Source: Pigoraptor vietnamica (Eukaryota > Opisthokonta > Filasterea). From it: a stretch of DNA of 52,258 nt. Below the pieces are notes generated by a model. That model was not told where the DNA came from, did not search any database, and was given only the letters and a program-made list of their open reading frames with translations. Below, piece after piece: positions 37,904-52,258 of this stretch (positions are counted from its first letter, which is position 1; every line of letters begins with the position of its first letter). Location of the stretch: the NCBI GenBank assembly GCA_943704525.1, contig CALSCQ010002350.1, positions 1 through 52,258 on the forward strand, read 5' to 3'. The translations under genes were made by a program, and so were the position numbers.

Positions 37904-39813
37904 TTACTTGAGGTGCGCATCCACGTGCTGCGCAAAAGTCTCAAACTCGTGCGGCGGGTAGAGGAGGCCGCACACGGGGCACTGGTGCGTCCCCGCGGGC
38001 AGCGCGAGGCACATCTCCACGTGTTCCGTCTGCGCCTTCCGCGACAGCGCCGTGAGTCGCCGCGAGCATCCGGGGCAGTCGAACACAACGGGCCCCGCGT
38101 CCTCTTTTGCCTCTAGGGCAGCGCGGAGCTCGTCTGTCTCTCGCCGCGCGCGCGCCAGACGCCCCGTCAACGCGGCGGCGTCCCCACTGCGAGCCTCAGC
38201 CAGCGCCCGCGCCTCGGCCGCGTCGCGCCGTGCAGAATCGAGCTCGGCAACGAGCGCCTCTGCCCGGCACTCGAGTGCACGATGGCTCTTTGTAAGACTG
38301 TCGGCGCGTGCTTCGGACGCCCGCTGCGCGTTAATTGCGTCCTGGTGCAGGCGACGCAGTTCGACGATCTGGCCGTCAAGTGCCCCCAGGCGATCACGCG
38401 TCTCCGCGGCGGCACTGCCCGCCTGCGCCTCAACCTTCCACATACGAGCCTGGGCATCGTTGAAGGCGGCCTCAAGATCCGCGCGGGCAGCACGCAGGGC
38501 GCAGTTCTCCGCCGCAAGCGCGTCCCTCTCGGTCCTCAGCGCGCGGTTCTCTACCGCAAGTTCGGCTTCCTTGGAGGCTTTGGCCTCCGCAAGAGCATCC
38601 ACGGTCTTCTGCAGCACGACGACCTCCGCCCGAAGGCCATTCGCCTCGCGTCGCAGCCGATCCGCCTCGCCTCGCAGCGTGTCATTCTCTACGCGCAGTC
38701 CGTCCGTTTCCACAGCCAGCACCCGGAATTGCGCCTCGAGAGCGTCCTTCTCACCATGCAAGGCGTCCTTCTCCGCAGAGAGCTTAGCCTTGAATGCTTC
38801 CGCGTCCGCACAACTGCATGCTGGCGAGTAATCGGCGGCGTCCGCGCCCTCTCGGTAGGCGGCCACGAGCGAATCGGTGATGCCGCACAGACTCACTGCC
38901 GGGGACTGCGCCAGTGCGACGGCGTCCGCGGCGCTCTCCATCAGCGGACTCCAGGCATCGACAAAGGGGGCTGCGTTGGTGTCTGCTGTCGCCGCCCCGC
39001 CACCCGGTGCCTCCGTAACACCCTCCTGCGCCCCCACGGCGCCCGTGGCCGAGGTGGACGGCGGGCCCGCGTCCTCCTTCGCTTCCGCCAGTGTCACGTG
39101 GTCCAGGTTCGCATCCAGCGCAAGCGCCCCGGAGGTGCACGCCGCATCCTGCTGCATGAAGGCATGTCAGTATTGGGCGCAGTGACTTGGCCCCTGACGC
39201 GGACACCCACTGCAGCCCTCGTCCTCGTTGTCTCGACAACGGCAAATCCGTCGTCATCGTCGTCTGCCACGGAAAGGGCTGCGTGCAATTCCGCGTAAAT
39301 AAGGGCGGCAGGACATGAGTGAACGCTCTCAGAAAAAAGAAGCACGAGCCCACCCGGTGATACTTCGAAAGCCGCCGACTCGGCAATGTTGGTCCCGTTG
39401 CGAACGTAGCGCACCACGAACGTGCCGAAAGGGACCTTGGCGCGAGGGAGAGTTGCGGTCCACGAGCCATCCGCAGACTGCGGCGCATCACGCACGTACT
39501 GGAAGTCGATGTACTTATCCGATCTGTTATCGAGACGTGCGAAGTGTTAAAGACGACACGCAAGCCGGCAAGTCGTGTGCAGCCAAACAACGCCCGCGCA
39601 CAACTCACCCCTGCGGAAAGATCCCAACCCTGCAGAGAAGCCAATGTGAGCCCCGAGCCGGTGAGACAATGCAAGTGCAGTGCTGCCAAACGACCCGTTC
39701 ACGCACCAGTCGCCGCGCTGGACCTTGGTGCATCCTGACGCAAAGCGTGCGATGATCTCGCACTCGGTAACCGTCACAAGCGGCTCCGCGCCTACTGGCG
39801 TCTTTTCGGCCAT
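37904..39813 (-). CDS. CALCOCO/TAX1BP1-like SKICH, coiled-coil, zinc-finger protein
   Basis: Exons 39813-39602, 39523-39354, 39278-39211 and 39151-37904 give 565 residues. The N-terminal 130 residues form a beta-rich unit (TVTECEIIARFASG, RGDWCVNGSFG, PFGTFVVRYVRNGTN) resembling the SKICH domain. A long coiled coil follows (about residues 240-490, heptads such as EKDALHGEKDALEAQ). Two C-terminal zinc fingers come last (FDCPGCSRRLTAL with HVEMC, and HQCPVCGLLYPPHEF with HVDAH); the second resembles the ubiquitin-binding zinc finger of TAX1BP1 and NDP52. In animals these are selective-autophagy receptors. The SKICH call is moderate, the overall layout persuasive. I saw no clear LIR motif. The donor GTGCGC after 39602 was chosen over GTGAGT just upstream because only it keeps the frame. 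Confidence 0.68.
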
Positions 39814-40127
39814 TCCCTCGGTCTTCTCTTGCCCACTGGATCTGCGGGCGTTGTGTGGTTGCGTCGCGTCTTTTATGCGCGGCAGTGAGTTAACGCACGA
39901 ACAGCGTGAACGCACCCGGTTGTCACGCACACATCCTTCAGAGCCAGCCACCGCCACACGATTGGTCGGCTGGCCGCACGTCATCAGAAATCGGCTGCCG
40001 AGTGCTCGGCTGCATCAGCGCGCTCTGAAACACGCGCGAGGATGACAAACAGCGCACACTCAGGGACAGCCCGCACGCTCAAGAGGTGTGCGGGGCCTCA
40101 ACAGGCGCCGCGTTGCCCTCCGCGAGA
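39814..40127. promoter_or_regulatory. Bidirectional promoter region of the SKICH gene and CHK2
   Basis: 314 bp without a gene. It contains ATTGG (inverted CCAAT) near 39961 and a CACGTCA half-site near 39977. No TATA box is evident. The motif roles are inference. Confidence 0.35.
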
Positions 40128-41868
40128 ATGTCGCAGGCCACGCAGGAGTTCTCGCAGACGCAGGACTCCTTCGTGACCAATGACGGCGAGCGGTGCGTGT
40201 GTGGTGTTTGTGTGTGCTGTTTCACACTGGCTTATGAGAAGCTGACTCGACCAACACACAGGGCTGTGCAGCCATGGGGGCGCTTGGTGGCGGCGAATGA
40301 CAGGCTCCGCAATTATGGTGCGTCTGCGTTGCTCTTGACAACCGCGCGTCCTGGTGCTGAGGCGCAGCGCCCGCAGACCTCACACAGGACGAGTACGTAA
40401 TCGGCAGAAACAACAGCTGCGACATTGTAGTCAGCGACACCGCGGCCGTCAGCAACCGACATTGCCGCATATATAGGGACGGGGCGAACTTCTATGTGGA
40501 AGATCTCAGCACGAACGGTGGGTTGTTTTTCGCCTGTCCCCGCAAGCGCGTTGTCTCATGCCGCTCTTGCGCAGGCACGTTTATCGACGAGCGCCGGGTG
40601 CTTAGGAGTTCGCCCGCCGCTCTCAACAACGATTCGGTCATCAGCCTTGCGGTGAAGAAACAGCCAACGTTTGTGTTTCAGGACCTGCAGAAGGACTGCA
40701 CCAACTCGACCGACTGCCCGGCCCTCAATGCCCAGTACATCCTGCTGCGCCAGCTCGGCAGTGTGGGTCTATCGGAACGCGCAGGGCGACGTTGGGGCGC
40801 CTCTTTCCCTTGCGTTGTGAACGACCACTGCTTACATGTTGTGCATGCAGGGCGCTTGCGGCGTCGTACGCTTCGCGATTCACAAGGTGACCGGCGGGAA
40901 GTATGCCGTGAAGATCGTGGCCAAGAGGAATCTGACGGGGCGCGGCAAGACGGACCTGATGGAGGAAGCGGCCATTCTCAAGTCGATCGACCACCCGTTT
41001 GTCATCAGCATGCACGAGGTGGGCGGAGTGCGTCTGGTGTTTGCCCAATTGCTGCATCTCACGGCTATATCGGCAGGTGTTCGAGTCGCCAACGGCCATC
41101 TACTTTGTGCTGGAGTACGCGAACGGGGGGGAACTTTTCGCCAAGCTCGAAGCGGGGCGCTTCCTTGAGGAGGAGGCACGGTACCTCTTTGCGCAGATCT
41201 TGCTTGCGGTCCAGTACCTGCACGACAAGGGGATCGTGCACCGCGACCTCAAGCCGGAGAACCTGCTGCTCAATGTCGTCAACCGCCGCACCATTGTCAA
41301 GATCACCGACTTTGGCCTCGCGCGCCACGTCGAGGGCTCCATGCGCACCATGTGTGGCACGCTCACCTACCTTGCGCCGGAGGTGCTGCGCGGCGCGCGT
41401 GACAACTACACGAATGCGGTCGACTGCTGGTCGCTCGGGGTGATTCTCTATGTGTGCCTGTGCGGATTTGCGCCGTTCAACGAGGGCGCCGGCGGTCCCT
41501 CCCTGACCGATCAGATACTCAACGGCATGTACAACTTCGGCCATCCCGTGTGGCGCTCTGTGCCGGAGCGTGCGATTGACCTCGTGCGCCGGCTGCTCGT
41601 CGTGGATCCCCGCAAGCGCTACTCTGTGGACGAGGCGCTCGCGCACGACTGGATCAAGGACGAGGCGCAGCGAATACGCGGCGAGCTCCTTGCACCGCCG
41701 TCTGACGCCGGCGCGATGCCACCGCCGGCGTCGCTGCCATCACAGCGGTTGAAGCAGGCCCGCGAGCGCGAAACGGCCGCGCCGCCCGACGGAGTGGACG
41801 ATGAGGCGGCGGCAAAGCGCCCACGCACGGACGCTGTCGTGTGTGAAAATACATCTGTGCAAGTGTAG
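40128..41868 (+). CDS. CHEK2: CHK2-type checkpoint kinase (SQ/TQ-FHA-kinase)
   Basis: Exons 40128-40192, 40262-40317, 40377-40517, 40575-40762, 40851-41018 and 41077-41868 give 469 residues. The chain begins MSQATQEFSQTQDSF, four SQ/TQ sites for ATM/ATR kinases in twelve residues. An FHA domain follows (YVIGRNNSCDIVV, SNRHCRIYRDG, VEDLSTNGTFIDERRV), then a serine/threonine kinase domain with GACGVVRFA, YAVKIVAKRN, HRDLKPENLLL, DFGLARHVEGSM and GTLTYLAPEVL. The tail has a basic cluster (AAAKRPRTD), a probable nuclear signal. In animals and fungi CHK2/Rad53-type kinases relay DNA-damage signals. The SQ/TQ cluster is far shorter than in human CHK2. The stop lies 55 bp from that of convergent PYM. 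Confidence 0.96.
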
Positions 41869-41923
41869 GACTACACAAGGGGGAAAAAAATGCACCACAC
41901 CCAATTGTATGGCCTTCTGCGCG

Positions 41924-42817
41924 CTATCGCTTTTCGAGCTCAGCCAGCCGCGCGCGGATCTCGTCCTTCTTGGCCACCTTGTCGGCCTCTTCCCGCGTCG
42001 GCTTGGCGCCCTCCGCAATGCGCCGCTCAAGGTCCTCAATCTGCCGCAGCTTCTTCGCCAGTGCCTTCGTTTCCTTCGCGGGATCGGCCTGCGCCGCGGC
42101 AGGCTCCGTCGTCGGCTTGGGCTCGGCCCCCTTCGATTCAACAGCTGCCGCAGACAGCGTCAACGAGGCGAGGCATGCGGTGGTTGACGAAGGCCCGTCC
42201 TCGTGCCCGTCCACAGCACCGTCCGCGTCGTCGCTCTTGCCGGCGGCGGCGTCTTTCCGCCTCTGCTTCCTCTTCTCGTTCTTCTTCTGCGCTTTTGTCA
42301 TGGCTTGGGGCGTCGAGGCGTCCTCCGCAGACATGCCAGGCGGCACTTGCAATCGCGCTTGCTGCGTCCGCCACGTTTGCGCGTGGGTAAGAGTGCAGTC
42401 ACACACAACCACGCGCACACCGGCACCGCGGACACTCCACCTCCGCCTCCGCCTCGAGCATCATGAGTCGCCCGCGGCTTTGATACTTTGGCTGCTCCTC
42501 CTGGGGAACGTACCTGCACACGGCTGTCAGCCAACACAGCCACCCAGCCACAGTGACACCCCCCCCCCCCCCCCCCCCCTTCACCCCCCGCACGCTCGCC
42601 GGTGCATGTGGACACAGCCGCAGTGCCTCGAAACGCACTCACCCCGCCTTCACCCGACGCTCCTTCCGCCACGTCCCATCGGGGCGTCGCGAGGCCGGAA
42701 TGATGCCGTGCCCCGCCCCGTCGCCGTCGCCCTGCCACGCCTGCTCCGTCAGCACCTCCCCTTGTCCATCTCCGTCTGTCACATGCTGGATGACACACCC
42801 ACCTTCTGCACGTCCAT
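41924..42817 (-). CDS. PYM1: PYM (partner of Y14-Mago, exon-junction-complex disassembly factor)
   Basis: Exons 42817-42803, 42731-42643, 42513-42441 and 42361-41924 give 204 residues, the usual PYM length. The N-terminus has the Mago-Y14 binding motif (IPASRRPDGTWRKERRVK, then GYVPQEEQPKY). The middle has LQVPPGMSAED and a lysine-rich stretch (KKNEKRKQRRK). The C-terminus is the ribosome-binding region (LAKKLRQIEDLERRI, KPTREEADKVAKKDE). PYM sits on the 40S ribosome and removes exon-junction complexes from mRNA during translation. The 15-bp first exon (MDVQK) is the least certain part. Intron 2 has a C20 run on the top strand, G20 in the transcript. Confidence 0.92.
42559..42578 (+). repeat. 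C20 homopolymer in PYM intron 2
   Basis: Twenty C residues on the top strand, followed by CACCCCCC; the PYM transcript would carry G20. Length may be imprecise in assembly. Confidence 0.85.
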
Positions 42818-43039
42818 GGCAGGGCGCTCAGTCACGCTGCAGCGCCAGTGCCTTCGCTGGTTGCGGTGCCATTGACTTTTGTGTGGTCCTATCAGGCACA
42901 CCGAACCCCAACCCTAGCCCCGTCTGATTCACAGGCCACATGCCCATTTGGAGCAAGTGTGACTGGCGGGCACGGCGTCTAGCCAGCCCGGCAACCCCCT
43001 TCACTGCAACGCACGCGCACGCAACGCAGACGCAGCCGC

Positions 43040-44793
<1,754 letters not shown>

Positions 44794-45093
44794 TTTCTCG
44801 CGAGGGGTGATCACGGGTTGTCCTCCTTTCAGATCGCCTTGCGAGTGATTGAAGAACAGGCACTCTGGTTTGAGTGCCACTTCGCATCGCACGTGTTTGC
44901 AAATGAAGCGACAAATTTGCAGAAGACGCGCCGCCAATCGCCCGAAAAGGCGTCTTGCGGCAAATCAGACGCGCCAACAATGGCAAGTTCAAATGCACGT
45001 GGATGTCACGTGAGGGGCACAGCTGAGTGGCCTTGAAACAGGCAACTGAAAACCGCGTTGGCACAGCGTCCCATCGCTCTCTCACGGCCGAAA
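44794..45093. promoter_or_regulatory. Bidirectional promoter of PRMT1 and NOL10 with an E-box
   Basis: 300 bp without a gene. GTCACGTGAG at 45005-45014 is the same ten bases as the element upstream of the V-ATPase c gene. The regulatory role is inference. Confidence 0.4.
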
Positions 45094-47936
<2,843 letters not shown>

Positions 47937-48140
47937 ATGCGGCGATGAGACGTCAATGATGTCAACTCGTTCTTTGTTAGTAATTAATGCATGTCGGCCC
48001 TACTTCGAACTCGCGTTCCCATACGTGACAATGGTATATGTGGATATTTAGAGGTGTGTAGTGTAGATCATCAGACTAGTAATGCAGATAGATACACACC
48101 TTGAATAGATAGACTCAGAGGATAATTCTTTCACTCCCTT

Positions 48141-49261
48141 TTATAGATCAATCGTGGGACGAGCCTTAAACTTCCGCGCGGCACGATCAGCCGACCGAAA
48201 CCGAAATTGGTCGCCGTACAACGTTACGCGCAGATTTGCAATTCCATCCAAGAAGAAAGCAGTGTTCGCTTTTGGAATCACTGAGCAGGGAGACCCGGTC
48301 GATTAGAAAGAAAATGGGCGCAACTCTACGGGCAGCACTTCGTATTCACCTTTCAGTTGATTCCCACGGGTGACGATTACAAATACGTTCGCATTTTCTC
48401 GCACTACAATTCCGCACTGGCCCACCAGACTTGGGCACCTTGAGTGAGAAACTGCTCAAACAATGAAGTCAAGGCCTGCTATGTGTAAACATCTCTCACA
48501 AATGGTTTGGCATGCGCCCTCACACCTTCCATTTTACAACCGTGAAGATCTGCCTTCAACAGTTTGTTGGCGCATCCTTGTACATTTCTGCTGGGTAGGA
48601 ACTGTAAATTGACGGCGGAAAGAAAGAGAAGTAGAAGAAAGAACAAGGAAAAGGACTCACTGAGGATAGTCATTTCCCAATAGTTCGTTGACGTACGCGC
48701 ACCACAGCGCATGAAGCGGCTCGTAAAGTTCATATCTGCTTACGGGATCGCGTCTTGTCAGAAGACTACTTGCATACGAGCATCCATGCACTATTACCTC
48801 TTTGGCAGCCCGCGCAAGTCGACACGCTCCGGATCTGTCTCTTTGCCAAAAGTCGTGCGTTCTCGTTTCAAAGATTCACCGGAGTCTAGTAGTAAAACCT
48901 TGCCGGCCACTTTCTTCTTGTAGATGTCCCCTGCGTTTCCGTTGTCTGCAATGACACCCATAACAATGTCTGCCGAAGAACTGCATCCCTGAGTTGCGGT
49001 AGTTATTCGAATGAGCGAGAGAATTCCACGCACATTCTTGGTTGCCAGAAAAGCACAGACAAACCTCCTCCAAGAGGGCCGTGTTCAGCGGCTTGTAAAG
49101 CGCATCTGCGCGATAATTTTGTGCGTCATCCAGCAATAATTTTTTTCGGTAAGGGCGATAAACACAATTGACATACCATCGGTGACAACATTCAACGATC
49201 TCCTCTTCGGAGAAGGTGCATCGATCGGAAACTCCTCTGCAGCTCGTTTTACATGCGCCAT
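48141..49261 (-). CDS. POP4: RNase P/MRP protein subunit POP4 (RPP29)
   Basis: Seven exons (49261-49177, 49105-49065, 48988-48798, 48735-48661, 48587-48526, 48451-48350, 48280-48141) give 231 residues, close to the 220 of the human protein. The first half is basic and poorly conserved. Recognition comes from the second half: YELYEPLHALWCAYVNEL, NKLLKADLHGCKMEG, HSRCPSLVGQCGIVVRE, then VIPKANTAFF and the terminal AARKFKARPTIDL, which match RPP29 to its last residue. POP4 is a core, Sm-fold-like protein of RNase P and RNase MRP (tRNA 5' processing and rRNA processing). The gene is visibly less GC-rich than its neighbours. Its start codon is only 47 bp from that of the divergent transporter. Confidence 0.94.
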
Positions 49262-49308
49262 GGCCTTTAAGAATTTTTTGTAATTTTCTTGTGGGTGTTG
49301 TCGCAATC

Positions 49309-51393
49309 ATGGCACTCTTTCAGTTTCAGCACGCCAGCAGCCAGCGGGCTGGTAACATGATCGTGTCCGGATATGTCACCACAATTCCCTGCCGAACGTT
49401 CAGTTCTGGGCACGCCGCGCCCTCGTCATCTTCAACACGTTGCACTGGCAGCGACAACGGTGAGTTGAGCGTCTTGCAAATGGATGCAGCCGTTGATGGC
49501 GCGCCGTTTGCTCACGATGAGAGCCACTACGAGCACGACCGCCTACTCGGCGCCGATGGCACCGCGCTCGCCAGCGCTTCAGCCGATGATGCCGTACTGC
49601 CCGCGCAGCCCAGCGACCCCGACGCCCCGGGGGGCGGACAACTGACGCGCTCCATCGGGCTGTGGAGCGGTGCGTCGCTTGTCGTGGGGCTCGTGATCGG
49701 CTCTGGCATCTTCGCATCGCCGGGGAGTGTCGTGCGCGCCACGGGCTGCGTGGGCATGACGCTTGCCGTGTGGGTGTTTGCGGGTCTCCTTGCGCTGGGG
49801 GGTGCTCTCTGCTATGCTGAGCTCGGGACGGCGATCCCTCGCAGCGGCGCAGAGTACGCGTATCTGGATCGCGCCTATGGCCCGGCCATTTCGTTTCTGT
49901 TCACGTGGACGAACGTCTTTATTGTGCGCCCGGGGTCGCAGGCCATCATCAGCCTCGTGTTCGCCGACTACCTGACTGCGACCGTCGCGCGAAGCCCCTC
50001 AGCGATCGCTGTAAAGGCGACTGCTGCCGCGTGTGTCGCGGCCATTTGCGTGGTGAACTGCCTGGGAGTCCGCCACGGAACGCGCATGCAGAATGTCCTC
50101 ACCGCGGCAAAGGTCCTCGCGATTGCATTTGTGGTCGTTCTTGGCACTGTCGGTCTCGCCCAGCACAAGACGGACAGTTTTCACGCGCCCTTCGAGGGGA
50201 TGTCGCGATCGCCCAGCAGCTACGGTGTGGCCGTCGTGTCGTGCTTGTGGGCCTATGACGGCTGGTGAGACGCGTGCGGTCGCTGCGTCTCTGCACAACT
50301 TCTCCGACTAAACTGCGCTCTGCAGGAACAACATGAACTATGTCGCCGAGGAGCTCGTCGACGTCTCGCGCAACTTGCCGCGTGGCATCGGCATAGCCAT
50401 GGCCGTCGTCATCACGTGCTACGTCGCCATCAACGTCGCCTACTTTGCCGTGCTGTCACCGGCCGCCGTCGCATCCGCCACAACTGCCGTTGCCACGGTG
50501 GGTCTGCGCGTGTTACGCCGCGGTCAAGCATGTTTCTGTGACGCTGACAGCTGCTTTGTGCTGGTGGCGGTATTGTGCTGATATGCCCGAGCGGATCCAT
50601 TTGACCCCCCCCCCCCCCCCCCCCCCCCCCGGGGCGTCTCTTTCGCACAAACAGGAAGTGGGACGGCAAATGATCGGCCGCGCAGGCACCATCATCATTC
50701 CGCTGTGCGTGGCGGCGTCTGCCTTCGGCGCGTGCAACGGAACGGCCTTCACGGGCGCCCGCATCGTCTATGTCGCGGCGCGCGATGGCCAGCTGCCCGC
50801 CTTGCTCGGGCGCGTGCACAAGACGCGCGCGACGCCCATCAACGCACTCGTATTTCAGGCGGTCGTCGCCATCGCCCTTGTGTTGCCGGGCTCCTTCGAC
50901 GTCCTCGTGAACTTTTTCAGTCTTGCGGCATGGGTGTTCTACGCATTGACGGCTGCGGCACTGGTCGTGCTCCGCGTGCGCGAGCCTTCCCTCGCGCGCC
51001 CATACCGCGTGCCGCTGTTCATTCCGCCGCTGTTTATTGCGACGGCTCTCGCCCTTATCGTGTCCATTCTCGCGGACGCCCCGGCCGAGAGCGGCGTGTC
51101 GGCGTGCATCATGCTCTCGGGAGTGCCCGTCTGGGCCGTGTTTGTCCGCGACAACGGCAGCGCTGCACGTGAGTTCCGATCACACTGTAGACTGTGCAGC
51201 AGCCCCGTGACGCAGAAAAGGCTCACGAGGCTTCCCATTCGCAGACCGCATGGCCGGGGCGTTGCGGGCGCGCTGTCCTTGGGCCGTCGGGACCTACAAG
51301 CGATTCTACGGGGAGGGCTCCGAGCGTCCTGTAGGAGGGGAGACTCCACTTGCAGACAACGACATCGAACTCTCATGGAAGGCCGGCGAGTGA
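49309..51393 (+). CDS. SLC7-like: SLC7 L-type amino-acid transporter (APC superfamily)
   Basis: Exons 49309-50264, 50326-50497, 50655-51168 and 51245-51393 give 596 residues. A hydrophilic N-terminus of about 110 residues is followed by roughly twelve membrane helices. Helix 1 has the substrate loop GLVIGSGIFASPG; helix 6 has LWAYDGWNNMNYVAEEL; helix 8 has ACNGTAFTGARIVYVAARDG, all typical of the LAT group, which exchanges large neutral or cationic amino acids across the plasma membrane. The short C-terminal tail ends ELSWKAGE. The start at 49309 is the first in-frame ATG; later ATGs (at about 49357 and 49483) would still leave a normal transporter. Intron 2 contains a C26 run. The stop is 14 bp from that of convergent WDR25. 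Confidence 0.93.
50605..50630 (+). repeat. C26 homopolymer in SLC7 intron 2
   Basis: Twenty-six C residues followed by GGGGC, about 24 bp upstream of the exon 3 acceptor. It would act as an extreme pyrimidine tract; length may be imprecise in assembly. Confidence 0.85.
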
Positions 51394-51407
51394 CGGATGC
51401 GCGCAAG

Positions 51408-52059
51408 CTACGACCATAGCGCCACCGTCCCGTCCCACCCTCCCGTCACAACCGTAGATGGCAGCAACGGGTGAAATTCACAGTCCGCCACGACACCGTT
51501 GTGCGCGACCACAACACACACGACGCGGGCAGACCGCGCCTCATACACCACCAGGCGGCCATCCGACGACCCCGTGGCCAGCAACCGCCCGTCCGCGCTG
51601 AAGGCGCAGCCGATGCGCCGCCCGCCAACAGAGTGGCGCTCGTACCGCTGCGCAAAGGTGCTGTCAATGAACGCTGCATATCAAGCGACACAGTGCCCCA
51701 ACGCACCTTTCGCTTGTCCAGCTTGTACGGGCGCGCTGCCGAGAAGAGCGCAATGTAGTCCGCATTGCACTGTGCGACGAATGCACCTCCGCTTGGACTT
51801 ACGCGGAGCGACGTGCACGTGTGGGGCTCCTGAAAGACCTGTGTCGAAACAACAGCACCCTGCGCGCGGGGCCGATAAGCGCAGCACTCGCAGGGGCATC
51901 CCGTGCTCAGCACCCACCGACGCAAAATCCCACACGAGGACGCTCTTGTCTGTCGAGTTGCGTCGAGCCACATCCGAGCAAGACACGAACTCGTTGCCGC
52001 CAGGCAAGAACTCGACATCCTGCACTTGGCCGTGAGCGCCCGTGAAGAGTCGCACGCAT
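51408..52059 (-). CDS. WDR25: WDR25-like WD40 protein, 3' part
   Basis: Three exons are visible (52059-51918, 51838-51707, 51647-51408); earlier exons lie beyond the window, since 52059 follows a CGCAG acceptor. The 171 residues follow WDR25: GAHGQVQDVEFLPGGNEFVS, then DKSVLVWDF, PHTCTSLRVSPSG, NADYIALFSAARPYKLDKRK, RYERHSVGG, ATGSSDGRLVVYEA and a final GGWDGTVALWS. WDR25 is a poorly studied relative of the splicing factor PRP17/CDC40. The match to ADYIALFSxxRPYxxxKRxRYExH separates it from PRP17 itself. Confidence 0.88.
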
Positions 52060-52137
52060 CTGCGCGTCCACAAAAGTCATTCGAATACTGAACACTGTAC
52101 CACACACACTCGACGAACACAAAACATTACACAGACA

Positions 52138-52258
<121 letters not shown>

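Overview
The window looks like GC-rich nuclear DNA of a unicellular eukaryote, most plausibly a unicellular relative of animals (choanoflagellate, filasterean or ichthyosporean grade). Almost every gene is split by short introns of about 50-120 bp, many of whose 5' splice sites read GTGCGT, GTGCGC or GTGGGT. Animal-type genes (a PH-Btk-SH3-SH2-kinase Tec tyrosine kinase, a ZNRF RING ligase, a neurobeachin-like BEACH protein, a CALCOCO/TAX1BP1-like SKICH protein, CHK2, WDR25, an L-type SLC7 transporter) sit beside aromatic amino-acid synthesis genes that animals lack (a chorismate mutase-prephenate dehydratase and a fused TrpA-TrpB). The lineage is inferred from gene content only.

Layout: 50-524 (+) is the 3' end of an unidentified gene. 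It converges on BAP31 (686-1782, -), which diverges from a large PPR-like protein gene (1913-8269, +). ZNRF (8627-9508, +) converges on a Tec-family kinase (9650-12878, -). A repeat-rich stretch without recognisable genes follows (12879-15280). Then comes the most unusual locus, 15281-21186 (+), a Fanzor (eukaryotic TnpB-like) RNA-guided-nuclease-type gene. Its N-terminal half and its RuvC half are separated by a tandem array of short AT-hook/basic exons and one exon resembling a ubiquitin-specific protease. Parts of it are out of frame and a 95-bp assembly gap lies inside the array. After it come the V-ATPase c subunit (21639-22752, -), PheA P-protein (23346-24886, -), BEACH (25036-33088, -), TrpA-TrpB (33268-35795, -), uroporphyrinogen decarboxylase (36023-37714, +), SKICH coiled-coil protein (37904-39813, -), CHK2 (40128-41868, +), PYM (41924-42817, -), PRMT1 (43040-44793, -), NOL10 (45094-47936, +), POP4/RPP29 (48141-49261, -), SLC7 transporter (49309-51393, +) and the 3' part of WDR25 (51408 to about 52059, -). 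The window ends in a (CA)n run.

The genes are packed tightly: 14 bp lies between the SLC7 and WDR25 stops, 47 bp between the POP4 and SLC7 start codons, and 55 bp between the CHK2 and PYM stops. Functional neighbours include pheA and trpAB (aromatic amino acids) and an RNA/RNP group (PYM, PRMT1, NOL10, POP4). The exon models were built by hand from reading frame, splice sites and protein family similarity. For the fully modelled genes the summed exon lengths are multiples of three, but no transcript evidence was available. The Fanzor locus is the exception, because its frame is broken.
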